18,111 nucleotides of DNA, taken from the NCBI GenBank assembly GCA_965371445.1, contig CBDUYN010000201.1, forward strand, positions 1 to 18,111. The letters run 5' to 3'. This DNA is from DASWIG01 sp965371445 (GTDB lineage: Bacteria; Acidobacteriota; Thermoanaerobaculia; Multivoradales; J023). The notes below the pieces were generated by a model. It was not told the DNA's origin and did not search any database. It saw only the letters and a list, made by a program, of their open reading frames with translations. This document shows, piece by piece, positions 6,770-16,302 of the stretch (its first letter is position 1; every line of letters begins with the position of its first letter). The translations under genes were made by a program, and so were the position numbers.

Positions 6770-8731
6770 TTAGCGGCCTTCCACGAAGTAGAAGCCCTTG
6801 TGCTCTCGCGAGGCGTCCTCGCAGGTCCGGACCGCCAGTCGATGGCGTCCGGTGCCGGCTTCGACGGCGACACGTAGGCCGTTGCCGAGGACCGCCCGCA
6901 GCCCGGAGCCTACCGCCGCGAGGCGCCGGCCGTCGAGCCACAGGGACGCCGGACCGTAGGGAGCCAGCTCGACCTCGGTCGCGACAGGCCCCTCGATCTC
7001 GCGGACGAAGTCGACGCAGGGCGCATCCGGCAAGAGACGCTCTGCGTCGACGTAACCCTCGATCGCCCGCAGCCCCGGATCCTCGGCGCGGGGATAGGGC
7101 GGCCAAGTCTTCATGCCGGCCTCGGCCGGGGATTCGAGAGGCCCCCCTCGCGCCGGCGCGACGCGCCAGTCGAGCTCGAAGCCCGCCGCCGGATGGAAGC
7201 GCACCAGGGTGTGGGAGCCCCGGTGGCGCACCTCGACCCGCGGATCGTGCGCCAGGCGGTCGTCGAGGCCGTCGAAACCGCGCACCGTCGGGTAGGCGAG
7301 GTACTCGCTGCGGAGCGCCGCCAGGGTGGCGGCGGGGATGTCGACCTCGCGGCCTTCAAGGACGGCGCGCAGCGTGCGGTGCGCCACGGGGTGGGGCGTC
7401 GCCAAAAAGAGCGGATCGAGGACGTTCAAGTACCGGGCATGGGGCGCCCAGAGCATGTAGGTCGCGGTAGGCCCCCAGTCGGCCGCCACGCGGGCGCCCG
7501 CAGGCAGCGCCACCGCCAGCTCCACGCGGTCACGCAGCCGCTCGCCTTCAGGTCCCGGATCGGTACGGTGACGGTAGTTGCCCAGCTGACGCGAGGCCTC
7601 GGGGAAGCTCAACGCGAGGCTTGCCGCGAGGAGCACGGCGAGCGGCACCCGGCGTCCGCCGAGATAGGCCCAAGGGCCGACGAGGCGTCCGCGGCGGCGG
7701 ATCTCGGCGAGCCACCAGAGGGTGGCAAGCGGAAAGAAATAGAGCGAGAAACGCGACATCAGGAGGTAGAGGCCACCGAAGGCCAGGGTTGCCACGGCCA
7801 GGACGTCGGCCCAACGGCGATCCTCTTCGCTCGCCGTGCGCCGCGCCGGACCCCGTGCGGCCAGCCAGAGCGCCACAAGGCCCAGGAACCAGCCAAGGTG
7901 GACCATCAGCGTCACGTCCGTGGTGTTGGCGCGGATCTCGGTGCCGACGTCGAGCTGGCCTTTCTCCAGAAAAAAGGCCACGTTCTGGAAAAGCCACACC
8001 TCCAGGTTCTTGGGGAAGTGCGGGTGCAAGACGAGCCCCAAGCCGGCGCCGATCGACGCGTAGAGGAGCGGTGCCCAGTCCACGTGGCGCCGCCGCCAGC
8101 CGAGGAAGGCCACGCAGAGGACGACGAGGCCCCAAATTGCCTGAAAGGCCGTGTAGCCGAGCGTGTAGGCCAAAGTGGTGAGGCCGAGCAGACGGGGCCG
8201 GCCGCTGGCCAACAGGTAGAGCGCCAGGAGGAGAAGAAGAAGCGAGAGGAGCTCCGGACGCAGCCGCACCAGGCGCCAGGCCAGCTCGGTCGAAGCGAAA
8301 AACAGCCAGAACGGCACAGCGACCCCCCAAAAGCCCAGCTGGCGAAAGGCGAGCGCCGCCACCGAGGCGGCCAGCAGCGCGTTCCAGAAAGCCAGAGCCC
8401 AGCGCCCCGCCCTCAAGGGTCCCGTTCCCAGGTCGGCGCCGGGAGACGCCGGCTCGGACGCTGCCACGAAGGGAGCCAGAGACATGTGGAAGAGCCACTC
8501 CTTGTCGCCGAAGCCGTCGTGCAGGAGGCTCATCCGCGCCCAGCGGAGCTCGTCGATCGTCCCTTCGGCGGCGTAGGCGCGGCCGATGGCCAGATGGTAG
8601 TAAGCGTCGGTGTCGTAGAGCACCGACCCCGCATGGAGGAGAAGGGAGCCGGCAAAGGCCAGGAGGAAAGCCAGGATTGCGCCGGCGGCGAACGTCGGGC
8701 GTCCACGGTGTGGTGTGGCGGCTTCGCTCAA
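6770..8731 (-). CDS. Multipass GT-C-like membrane glycosyltransferase-related protein
   Basis: This protein is 653 aa. The TTG at 8731 is the most plausible start because it keeps the first transmembrane helix (FAAGAILAFLLAFAGSLLL, ~14-32); its Shine-Dalgarno is weak. Directly after this helix comes LYDTDAYYHLAIGRAYAAEG, an acidic loop like the first periplasmic loop of GT-C enzymes such as STT3/oligosaccharyltransferase, where Asp residues hold metal and lipid-linked sugar. About nine more hydrophobic helices follow to ~residue 370. The last ~280 residues are soluble and probably periplasmic, including ADWGPTATYMLWAPHARYLN and a small beta-rich end. It is likely to move a sugar from a polyprenyl carrier, but no substrate can be named. 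It is followed by the secreted propeller gene. It is divergent from the GGDEF gene. Confidence 0.75.
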   Translation of the reverse strand: MSEAATPHRGRPTFAAGAILAFLLAFAGSLLLHAGSVLYDTDAYYHLAIGRAYAAEGTIDELRWARMSLLHDGFGDKEWLFHMSLAPFVAASEPASPGADLGTGPLRAGRWALAFWNALLAASVAALAFRQLGFWGVAVPFWLFFASTELAWRLVRLRPELLSLLLLLLALYLLASGRPRLLGLTTLAYTLGYTAFQAIWGLVVLCVAFLGWRRRHVDWAPLLYASIGAGLGLVLHPHFPKNLEVWLFQNVAFFLEKGQLDVGTEIRANTTDVTLMVHLGWFLGLVALWLAARGPARRTASEEDRRWADVLAVATLAFGGLYLLMSRFSLYFFPLATLWWLAEIRRRGRLVGPWAYLGGRRVPLAVLLAASLALSFPEASRQLGNYRHRTDPGPEGERLRDRVELAVALPAGARVAADWGPTATYMLWAPHARYLNVLDPLFLATPHPVAHRTLRAVLEGREVDIPAATLAALRSEYLAYPTVRGFDGLDDRLAHDPRVEVRHRGSHTLVRFHPAAGFELDWRVAPARGGPLESPAEAGMKTWPPYPRAEDPGLRAIEGYVDAERLLPDAPCVDFVREIEGPVATEVELAPYGPASLWLDGRRLAAVGSGLRAVLGNGLRVAVEAGTGRHRLAVRTCEDASREHKGFYFVEGR

Positions 8732-8789
8732 GGCTCTCGAACCCCTTTCCCAGGCACGGAAACGGCCTTCCGAGGAGGCCGACGCAGGG

Positions 8790-8795
8790 ATTCTA
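8790..8795 (-). promoter_or_regulatory. Candidate -10 for the GT-C-like/propeller operon
   Basis: On the minus strand TAGAAT (five of six to TATAAT) lies 59 bases before the TTG start at 8731. No good -35 is visible. It lies within the 178-base divergent spacer shared with the GGDEF gene. Confidence 0.3.
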
Positions 8796-8826
8796 GCCGC
8801 CGGAGGCCACGGAAAGGACCGATTCT

Positions 8827-8856
8827 TTGCAAGACAGGGTCTGCGTTTGCTATTTT
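8827..8856 (+). promoter_or_regulatory. Candidate sigma-70-type promoter of the GGDEF gene
   Basis: TTGCAA (8827-8832) and TATTTT (8851-8856) are 18 bases apart, and TGC just before the hexamer makes it an extended -10. This is the best two-box promoter match in the window. The predicted transcript would have a leader of about 45 bases before the GTG at 8910. Confidence 0.45.
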
Positions 8857-8909
8857 TCCAGGACGACTCGGCTGAAGAACCGGCCGTTAACCCATGGAGA
8901 GGGAGCTTA

Positions 8910-10076
8910 GTGCCTCTGGAGATCCATCACCTCGAGCCCAAACAGATGGAGGCGTTCCTGGAACGCCGCCGGGCCACCATGGCGTTCCCGTCGGAGATGA
9001 ACCTGGCGGAGAACTTGGCGGAGATCCTGCGCAAGGCCAACGAGTTCGTCCCGTCGTCCGCCGGCTCGATCCTCCTCGACAACCCGCTCGACAAGCGGCC
9101 GAGCAAGGCGGAGAACCTCCTGACCTTCGTCGTCGCCTTTGGCGTGAAGGCGACCGCGCTCATCGGTCGCGAGATCTCGGCCGAGCGCGGCATCGCTGGA
9201 CGCGTCTACGCCACCGGCGAGGCCCACCATGCCTCGGTGGCGAGCGACGACGAGTACTTCTTCGCCGGCATCGACCAGATCACCGACTACAGAACCAAGT
9301 CGCTCGTCGCGATCCCGATCCGCATCGAGCAGGAGGTCTGTGGTGTCCTGGAGCTGATCAACCGCGAGGACGCCGAAGACTTCAGCGACGAGGACTGCAA
9401 CCTGCTCCAGATCTTCGCCGGCTACATCGCCATCTCGATCCAGAACATCCTCGACGGACGCCGCGCCCAGGAGCTCGCCAAACGCGACAACCTGACGGGG
9501 CTTTTCAACGACCACTACCTTCACGTCGCCCTGGAGCGGACTCTCGAGAGCTGCATGGAGAACGGCGAGGACCTGGCGGTCATCTTCCTCGACCTCGACT
9601 ACTTCAAGCGGGTCAACGACAGCCACGGGCACCTGGCCGGGAGCCAGGTGCTGCGCGAGGTGGGCTACCTCCTGCAGTCGAGCGCCAAGCGTCCGGGGAC
9701 GATCCCGGCGCGCTACGGCGGCGACGAGTTCGTGCTGGTGATCCCCGGCCTTGAGCTCGAGGAGGCCTTGGACCTCGCCGAGTCGGTGCGCTCCAAGCTC
9801 CTCAGCACGACCTTTTGCGCCAAGCCGGGCGACATCCAGCGCGAGGCCCTGCAATTAAACGGCATCACCTGCTCGATCGGTGTGGCCACTCTCGCGCGCC
9901 ACGTCGAGCCCGGGCTCTCGGTCGGGGAGAACAAGAGCGCTCTCCTGCGCCTCGCCGACATGGCGATGTACGTCGCCAAAGAGACCGGACGCAACCGCAC
10001 GGCGGTCGCTGGCGAGCCCATCCCGCGGCGCACCCCGGCTGCCGATTCGCCGCGCACCCCGAGCCGCTACGCCTGA
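8910..10076 (+). CDS. GAF-GGDEF diguanylate cyclase
   Basis: This cytoplasmic 388-aa protein would make cyclic di-GMP from two GTP. I chose GTG 8910 because GGAGAGGGAG lies just upstream and a good promoter precedes it; an in-frame start at 8715 would lie upstream of that promoter. Residues ~35-195 form a GAF sensor domain (AGSILLDN, GIAGRVYATGE, SLVAIPIRI, GVLELINRE). A helical linker follows, then the GGDEF domain (~205-370) with RDNLTGLFN, FLDLDYFKRVNDSHGH and an intact active site ARYGGDEF (GGDEF at 270-274). Near the end CSIGVA and DMAMYVAKETGRNR are typical. The inhibitory RxxD site nine residues before GGDEF reads RPGT, so classical product inhibition is probably lost. No transmembrane segment is present. 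The GAF ligand is unknown. Confidence 0.93.
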   Translation: MPLEIHHLEPKQMEAFLERRRATMAFPSEMNLAENLAEILRKANEFVPSSAGSILLDNPLDKRPSKAENLLTFVVAFGVKATALIGREISAERGIAGRVYATGEAHHASVASDDEYFFAGIDQITDYRTKSLVAIPIRIEQEVCGVLELINREDAEDFSDEDCNLLQIFAGYIAISIQNILDGRRAQELAKRDNLTGLFNDHYLHVALERTLESCMENGEDLAVIFLDLDYFKRVNDSHGHLAGSQVLREVGYLLQSSAKRPGTIPARYGGDEFVLVIPGLELEEALDLAESVRSKLLSTTFCAKPGDIQREALQLNGITCSIGVATLARHVEPGLSVGENKSALLRLADMAMYVAKETGRNRTAVAGEPIPRRTPAADSPRTPSRYA

Positions 10077-10081
10077 GAGCA

Positions 10082-10101
10082 CCCGGGGTTTCAACCCCGG
10101 G
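10082..10101. terminator. Bidirectional hairpin between GGDEF and permease genes
   Basis: CCCGGGGT (10082-10089) and ACCCCGGG (10094-10101) form a perfect 8-bp stem with a TTCA loop, six bases after the GGDEF stop. It lacks a U-tract. Position between two convergent stops supports a shared terminator. Confidence 0.55.
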
Positions 10102-10124
10102 CGTCTCGGGTGACGCTCTACGCT

Positions 10125-11329
10125 CTATCCTCTGAGCGCCTCGACCGCCCGGTGCGAAGCCGCCCGGTGCGCGGCGTAGACGGCCGAGAAGACCGTCAAG
10201 AGAAGCGTCGCCACGATCACCGCCACGAGGTCCGCGGCCTCCACACAAAATGGGACGTAGTCGATGAAGTAGGCCTCACCCGGCCGCACCAGCTCGAAAC
10301 GGTCGAGGACCCAGGCACCGCCGATACCGCCGGCAAGCCCCAGGACGAGCCCCGACACCGCGAGCAGCAAACCCAGGGCCAAGAATCCCCGCCGCAGGTC
10401 TCCCGGAGCCGCACCCATGGCCTGGAGCATCCCGATCTCCCCCCGCTTCGAAGAGATCAGGATCCCCAGCACCGTGACCAGCGCTCCCGCCGCGACCGGT
10501 ACGATCAGAAAGACCGAGGCGAACATCAGGATCCGTTCGAGGCGCAGCGCAAAGAAAAGCCCGCGGTTCAGGTCCTTCCACGTCTTGAGCTCGCTCCCTG
10601 TGCCGAGGAGCGGCTCGATGCGCCCGGCGAGCTCCAGAGCTTCCTCGAAGCCGGCCGCCGTCACCTCGTAGCGCGTCTGGCGGGCGCCGAAGAGGCGCCG
10701 TGCCGTCTCCAGGGGCAAGGCGATCCGGTGCTCGTTCTGCTCGGTCCGGCCGACCGCGAACGTCCCGTAGAGCTCCAGGGCATGGATGCGCGGCTGCGGC
10801 CCCAGTGGAGTCAGCGTCGGCCGCGGCGAAACGACCTCCACGACGTCGCCCGGTTGAAGGCCCCAGCGCCGCGCCGTCAGGCTATCGACGTAGAGCCCCG
10901 GCTCGCGGCTGCTCGCGTCGGGGAAGAAACGGGGTAGCTCGCCCTCGTAGCCCACCACCGCGACGGACAGCGGACGGTCCTCCGAGAGCAGCCAGCCACG
11001 GCCGCGCAGGAGCCGCCGGACCTCGACCACCCCGGGGACGGCCGCGAGCCGTTCCGCGAGGCCCTCGGCGTCATCCTCGGAGGCGTCGACGAGCAGATGG
11101 GGCGTGCGTGCCATGACGTCGGTACGCAGAAACGCCTGGAGACCGGAAAGACCCGCCAGCACGAGGATCAGCACCGTCACCCCCAGGGCGATGCCGAGCG
11201 TGGCGAGGGCCGAGAGAAAAGTGACGAAAGCCTCGCTCCGGGCGCTCTTCAAGTACCGCAGCGCCAGGAGGAAGGGCAGCGGCAGGGTCATCTGCCAAGC
11301 CAGGCGATACGGTCGCCGGCCGGGCGGGC

Positions 11330-11333
<4 letters not shown>
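10125..11333 (-). CDS. LolC/LolE-type ABC transporter permease
   Basis: This 402-aa inner-membrane protein belongs to the FtsX/MacB-like permease superfamily. It looks most like LolC/LolE, which with the ATPase LolD release lipoproteins to the LolA carrier. The N-terminus is typical (PFLLALRYLKSARSEAFVTF), followed by TM1 (LSALATLGIALGVTVLILVL). A periplasmic MacB-like domain spans ~70-265. Three more helices follow (MFASVFLIVPVAAGALVTVL, LALGLLLAVSGLVLGLAGGI, LVAVIVATLLLTVFSAVY). The GTG start at 11333 overlaps the lysS stop as GTGA, so translation is probably coupled; ATG 11291 is an alternative without a good ribosome site. No ATPase gene follows; the next gene is convergent. The exact subunit (C or E) cannot be set, and another FtsX-type exporter is possible. 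Confidence 0.87.
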
Positions 11334-12851
<1,518 letters not shown>

Positions 12852-12853
<2 letters not shown>

Positions 12854-13514
12854 GGCTCAAGAATCCTTGGGAGGCGTCGCCGCCGCCATAGCAGTACGCG
12901 GGGAAGGACGATACCGGATTCCACTCGGCTTCACCAGCCGCATCGCCCTCAACCGGAGGGGGAAGGCCCTCTTCGGCCAGGGAGAAGATCTCGTCGACGA
13001 CACGGCCAAGCTCCTCGGCCATCTCGCCGCCGCCGCATGCGGCGAGCGCCCTCGTGACCTCGCGGTAGTACCAGAGGCTGAGGAGATCCTATGCGCCGCC
13101 CCGTCCCGCTTTGCCGCCCCCCAGGACATCGCGATCAGCTCACCCGTCGCCGGGGGATGGCAGCAGAAGCTGGCCGGACACTGCGTGGCCTACCTTAGCA
13201 CCTATTCCAGCAGCGGAGGCTACGCCTCCAGCAAGTCGCGGTTCTACCTCTATCCGAACGGGAGCTTCGGAGGCGGCTCCAGCAGCAGCCTTTCGATCGA
13301 CACGGGTGGCGCCTTCGGTTCCAGCGCCAGCGATTCGGGGAACCAGGCCGGCCGCTGGCAGGCCGTCGCCCGGGGCGACGGTGCGGTCCTGAGCCTGCAA
13401 TACCCGGACGGCAGCAGCGCGGAATACTCTTTGAGCACCAACGAGAAGGGTCACACCCTACTCGACGGCGAGCGCTGGTTCGTCGTCAGCTACCAGGAGT
13501 GCAACGACCTCTGA
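12852..13514 (+). CDS. Uncharacterised protein with beta-rich, Ser/Gly-rich C-terminal domain
   Basis: The frame from ATG 12852 gives 220 aa, but codon third positions become GC-rich only after ~12918, and that ATG merely shares CATG with the lysS start. A better start may be ATT 12918, nine bases after GGGGAAGGA, giving ~198 aa beginning PLGFTSRIALNRRGKALFG. Residues after ~100 form a compact domain: WQQKLAGHCVAYLSTY, FYLYPNGSFGGGSSSS, QAGRWQAVARGDGAVLSLQY and a final LLDGERWFVVSYQEC. The pattern of a Gly-rich strand, YxxGxF and GxWxxxxdGxLxL resembles small lipocalin-like beta-barrel domains in many secreted or regulatory proteins. There is no signal peptide or catalytic motif. Function is unknown. 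It converges on the patatin gene. Confidence 0.65.
12885..12893 (-). promoter_or_regulatory. Candidate extended -10 upstream of lysS
   Basis: TGCTATGGC on the minus strand ends 31 bases before the lysS ATG. The hexamer TATGGC matches consensus poorly at its 3' end, so support rests on the TGn extension and position. It is meaningful mainly as one of several TGCTA elements at gene starts here. Confidence 0.25.
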
Positions 13515-13524
13515 GCGCGAGCGG

Positions 13525-13551
13525 CGGTAAGGCTGGCCGTTGCCGTTACCG
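13525..13551. terminator. Hairpin between convergent genes
   Basis: CGGTAAGGC (13525-13533) pairs with GCC (13542-13544) plus TTACCG (13546-13551), leaving one bulged G and an 8-base loop. It begins 10 bases after the stop of the plus-strand gene and ends 20 bases before the patatin stop. No U-tract is present, so it is a candidate only. Confidence 0.4.
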
Positions 13552-13570
13552 TTGCGCGGCTCGGGCAGGG

Positions 13571-14485
13571 TCATTCGCCGACGAGCACACACCTGTTGGC
13601 GGCACAGTCATGCTCGATCGTGTCCTCGAATCCCTGTTGGATCAGTTTCTCGAGCGTGGAACGCCTGACGTCCACGAAGCCGAGGACGCCACCGAGGCCC
13701 TTGCGCGGGAAGTAGCGATGAATCGTCAGCTGCTTGTAGGGCCTGCCTACCTCTCGCCTTTGCAGGATTCTCTCGGCAGTCTCAAGGAGCGCCTTGCCTT
13801 CAGCCGTTGATCGCGCATTGACCGACTCGCGAATGGCCACAACTTCTGCTTCCAGCAGGTCCGTTCCGGATTGTTTGCCGAGCGCGATCAACCTGTCGAT
13901 AAAGAGGGACAAACCTTGGTTGAGTGTCCTGGCATATTCGATGTCCTGGTCGATCGTGGAGCCCCAATGGATCGCCTGTGATCGGAAGAGCGTCTGGAGC
14001 GTGCCTTGGGAAACCGAGGACTTCTCGACCTCTCCGCTCATGTACACGACATGCAGAACGAACTCGGATTCCTCGGCTTGAGAAGCGATACCCCGAAGCT
14101 TGTCGATGGCCGGTTTCAAAGGGGTGTTCATCAGAACGGCGCCGTCGACACACGTCTGGCCATCCACCATCGCTGGAGGGTAGAACCCGGGAACCGCGCT
14201 TGAGGCTCTGATCGCTTCCGGGTTGACGTTCCGGTTCCCGAAGTGCAATACCGTGCCGCGCGTCCAGTTCGTTGCTGCAATCCTCAGGCATCGCGACGAC
14301 CTGTGAATCCTCTCGAAGTCGATCAGGTCTTTGATCGTCTCTTCCCAAGGCTCGGCCGCCACGAAAACACTCAGGTCGAAGCAGCTCGCGAGGCGCTCGA
14401 GGAACGGGTCCCCGGGTCTGAAGAGGTTTAGTCCCCGCGTCTCGATCTGCTCGCGCAGATGACGGACGTCGGAGCTCAGGTGGCG
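13571..14485 (-). pseudogene. C-terminal two-thirds of second patatin domain, separated by a frameshift
   Basis: This segment continues the second patatin domain in a different frame from the upstream part. It starts around HLSSDVRHLREQIETRG and holds the catalytic Asp of the Ser-Asp dyad in CVDGAVLMNTPLKPAID. It ends with TIHRYFPRKGLGGVLGF and HDCAANRCVLVGE, matching the end of domain 1 (TIHRYFPTQGLDSTLGF, HDCQANRCVQIE). The frame stays open upstream to an ATG at 14905, but that upstream part is only the shadow of the other frame (Arg-rich, no patatin similarity). Adding one C on the minus strand between 14485 and 14486 (TTCGCC to TTCCGCC) restores a continuous 910-aa protein. The cause may be mutation, sequencing error or programmed frameshifting. 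Confidence 0.8.
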
Positions 14486-16302
14486 AAGAGGGCGAGACGG
14501 AACGCCGCCGCTGCAACGCCTGCGGGAGACAGCAACTCGAACGGGTTCAGGCGCACTCTGAAGGCACCGTTCGCGCCGCCCTTCCAGGATATACGCTCGA
14601 GCCAGGCCCTCTCGAGACTCGCGACCGCCTTCGAGCCGCCGTCGTGCCATTTCGAGACCAGGAAGGAGGCGTTGAACGCACCGATGGAGGTGCCCGCAAA
14701 GACCTCGGGTTCCAGAGACTGTCTCGCGGTAGACGGCGAGCCGCCGTTGAATAGAGCCTTGGCGACGCCCACCTGGTAGGCGCCGTAGGCTCCTCCTCCC
14801 GAGAGGATCAGCGCGTGACGTGGTGGGTGCGGGAGCGCGTTCGCGGGTGCCTTCTCGGCGGGCGGCTTGCCGCCGCCGAGCCGCCCGGGCTCGATCTGAA
14901 CGCACCGATTCGCCTGACAGTCATGTTTGAGCGTGTCTGCGAATCCCTGTTCGATCAAGCTCTCGAGCCGAGAGCGTCTGAAATCCAGGAAACCGAGCGT
15001 GCTGTCGAGGCCCTGAGTCGGGAAGTAGCGATGAATGGTCAGCTTCTTCCACTCAGCACCAGCCTCCCGCCGTCGCAGGATCTGCCTGGCTGCGGTTTGG
15101 AGCCCCTTCTTCTCGCGCATGGGCATCGAGGCCACGCGCTCTCTGATCCTCTTGATCGCTTCGGTCTCGGGTTCCTGCGATCCTCTTTCCTCGTACTTGT
15201 CGAGAGCTGCAAGGTCCTCGATCATGCCGATCCCCTGGTTGATCCTCCGAGCCCGTTCCAGATCCTGGTCGATTCTCGAGGTCCAGTTGATCACCTGCGA
15301 TCCGTAGAGCGTCTGCAGCATGCTCTCGAGGGCCGTGGCCGGCATCTCGTTCTTCTTGGCACTCATGTAGATGACGTGGAGGTGGAAGTCGTACTCTCCC
15401 GGCTCGGACACCGCGATGTCGTGGAGTTGGTCGATGGCCGGCTTCAAGGGCGCGATGACCTGGAACTCCCCATCGACGTGCATTTGGCCGTTTATCGTCT
15501 CAGGCCCGTGAACCCCCGGGACAGCGCTGGCCGCCCGGACGACCTCCGGGCAGACGGCGTCGGGCCCGTGACGATTCACGAAGTGGCAAACGTCGCCGGT
15601 CTCCCAGTTCGTCGTGGCGATCGTCAACCGGCGCCGAGACGTGCCAACCTTCTCGAAGTCGATCGAGTCGGCGATTGTCTCCTTCCAGGGCTCGGTGCCG
15701 ACCAAGATGCTTATGTCGAAGTTGTCGGCGAGCCGTTCGAAGACCTCCTCCCGGGACGTCAGCAGCTCCCTCGCCCTCGTCCATACTGCGCTGCTCAGGT
15801 CGCGGAGGTCCCCCCACAGGCGGCGGAGGGCGAAGCCAGGTCCCATCGTGTAGGCCCTGGGATCCAGAAGCTCGAGGGGGTTCAGGCGCACGCGAAAGCT
15901 GCCGTTGACGAACCGATTCCAGGAGAGACGGTCGCGCCATACTCTTTCGAGATTGCGAACTGCCAGCACACCGTTGTCGTCCCACTGCGATACCAGCAGG
16001 CAGGCGTTGAACGCCCCGGTGGACGTGCCAGCGAAGACTCTGGGCTCGATCGGCAGTTTCTTGGTGGCAGGCGAATTGCCGTTGCACAGCGCTTTGAGGA
16101 CACCAACTTGATAGGCGCCGTCGGCTCCGCTTCCGGAGAGGATCACAGCATGGAGCTGCTGAGGAGGGGCGCCCGTCTCTGGCGTACCACCCACTTCGGC
16201 AGAGTTCACTGCACGTCGTTGAGGACGTGCTGTCCACACAGTCTGATGGCTTTCCGCTGACATACTTTCTTGAGCTCTAGTCTCTCGCATGTTTCCTTCC
16301 AT
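14476..16302 (-). CDS. Patatin-like phospholipase: full first domain plus N-terminal third of a second
   Basis: The open frame gives 608 aa. Patatins are Ser-Asp dyad acyl hydrolases that cleave phospholipid or acylglycerol esters. Domain 1 (~50-470) has the oxyanion loop SGSGADGAYQ (56-65), nucleophile elbow GTSTG (Ser94) and DG pair VDGEF (Asp277). A Pro/Ala/Gly-rich linker (471-494) follows, then a second copy with SGGGAYGAYQ and GTSIG (Ser539) that stops at TGA 14476 through a frameshift. By hand, about 60 of the first 100 aligned residues agree between copies. Residues 5-38 (MRETRAQESMSAESH and on) are unlike patatin and resemble the leader of group II intron reverse transcriptases. Start is ATG 16302 with no clear ribosome site; ATG 16290 has AAGGA close by. 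There is no signal peptide. Domain 1 could act alone. Confidence 0.85.
   Translation of the reverse strand: MEGNMRETRAQESMSAESHQTVWTARPQRRAVNSAEVGGTPETGAPPQQLHAVILSGSGADGAYQVGVLKALCNGNSPATKKLPIEPRVFAGTSTGAFNACLLVSQWDDNGVLAVRNLERVWRDRLSWNRFVNGSFRVRLNPLELLDPRAYTMGPGFALRRLWGDLRDLSSAVWTRARELLTSREEVFERLADNFDISILVGTEPWKETIADSIDFEKVGTSRRRLTIATTNWETGDVCHFVNRHGPDAVCPEVVRAASAVPGVHGPETINGQMHVDGEFQVIAPLKPAIDQLHDIAVSEPGEYDFHLHVIYMSAKKNEMPATALESMLQTLYGSQVINWTSRIDQDLERARRINQGIGMIEDLAALDKYEERGSQEPETEAIKRIRERVASMPMREKKGLQTAARQILRRREAGAEWKKLTIHRYFPTQGLDSTLGFLDFRRSRLESLIEQGFADTLKHDCQANRCVQIEPGRLGGGKPPAEKAPANALPHPPRHALILSGGGAYGAYQVGVAKALFNGGSPSTARQSLEPEVFAGTSIGAFNASFLVSKWHDGGSKAVASLERAWLERISWKGGANGAFRVRLNPFELLSPAGVAAAAFRLALFAT

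Noticed and set aside
4677..6773. 698-residue plus-strand frame across three genes
   Set aside because: It is antisense to the propeller gene and out of frame with the DUF4091 gene; Arg/Gly/Pro-rich shadow of GC-rich coding DNA. Only its ATG at 5376 may be meaningful.
14815..16260. 481-residue plus-strand frame opposite the patatin gene
   Set aside because: Antisense to the conserved patatin motifs; no ribosome site.
13571..16302. Patatin as a CapV effector of a CBASS defence system
   Set aside because: No CD-NTase cyclase or accessory Cap gene is visible in the window, and the neighbouring 326-aa protein has no cyclase motif.
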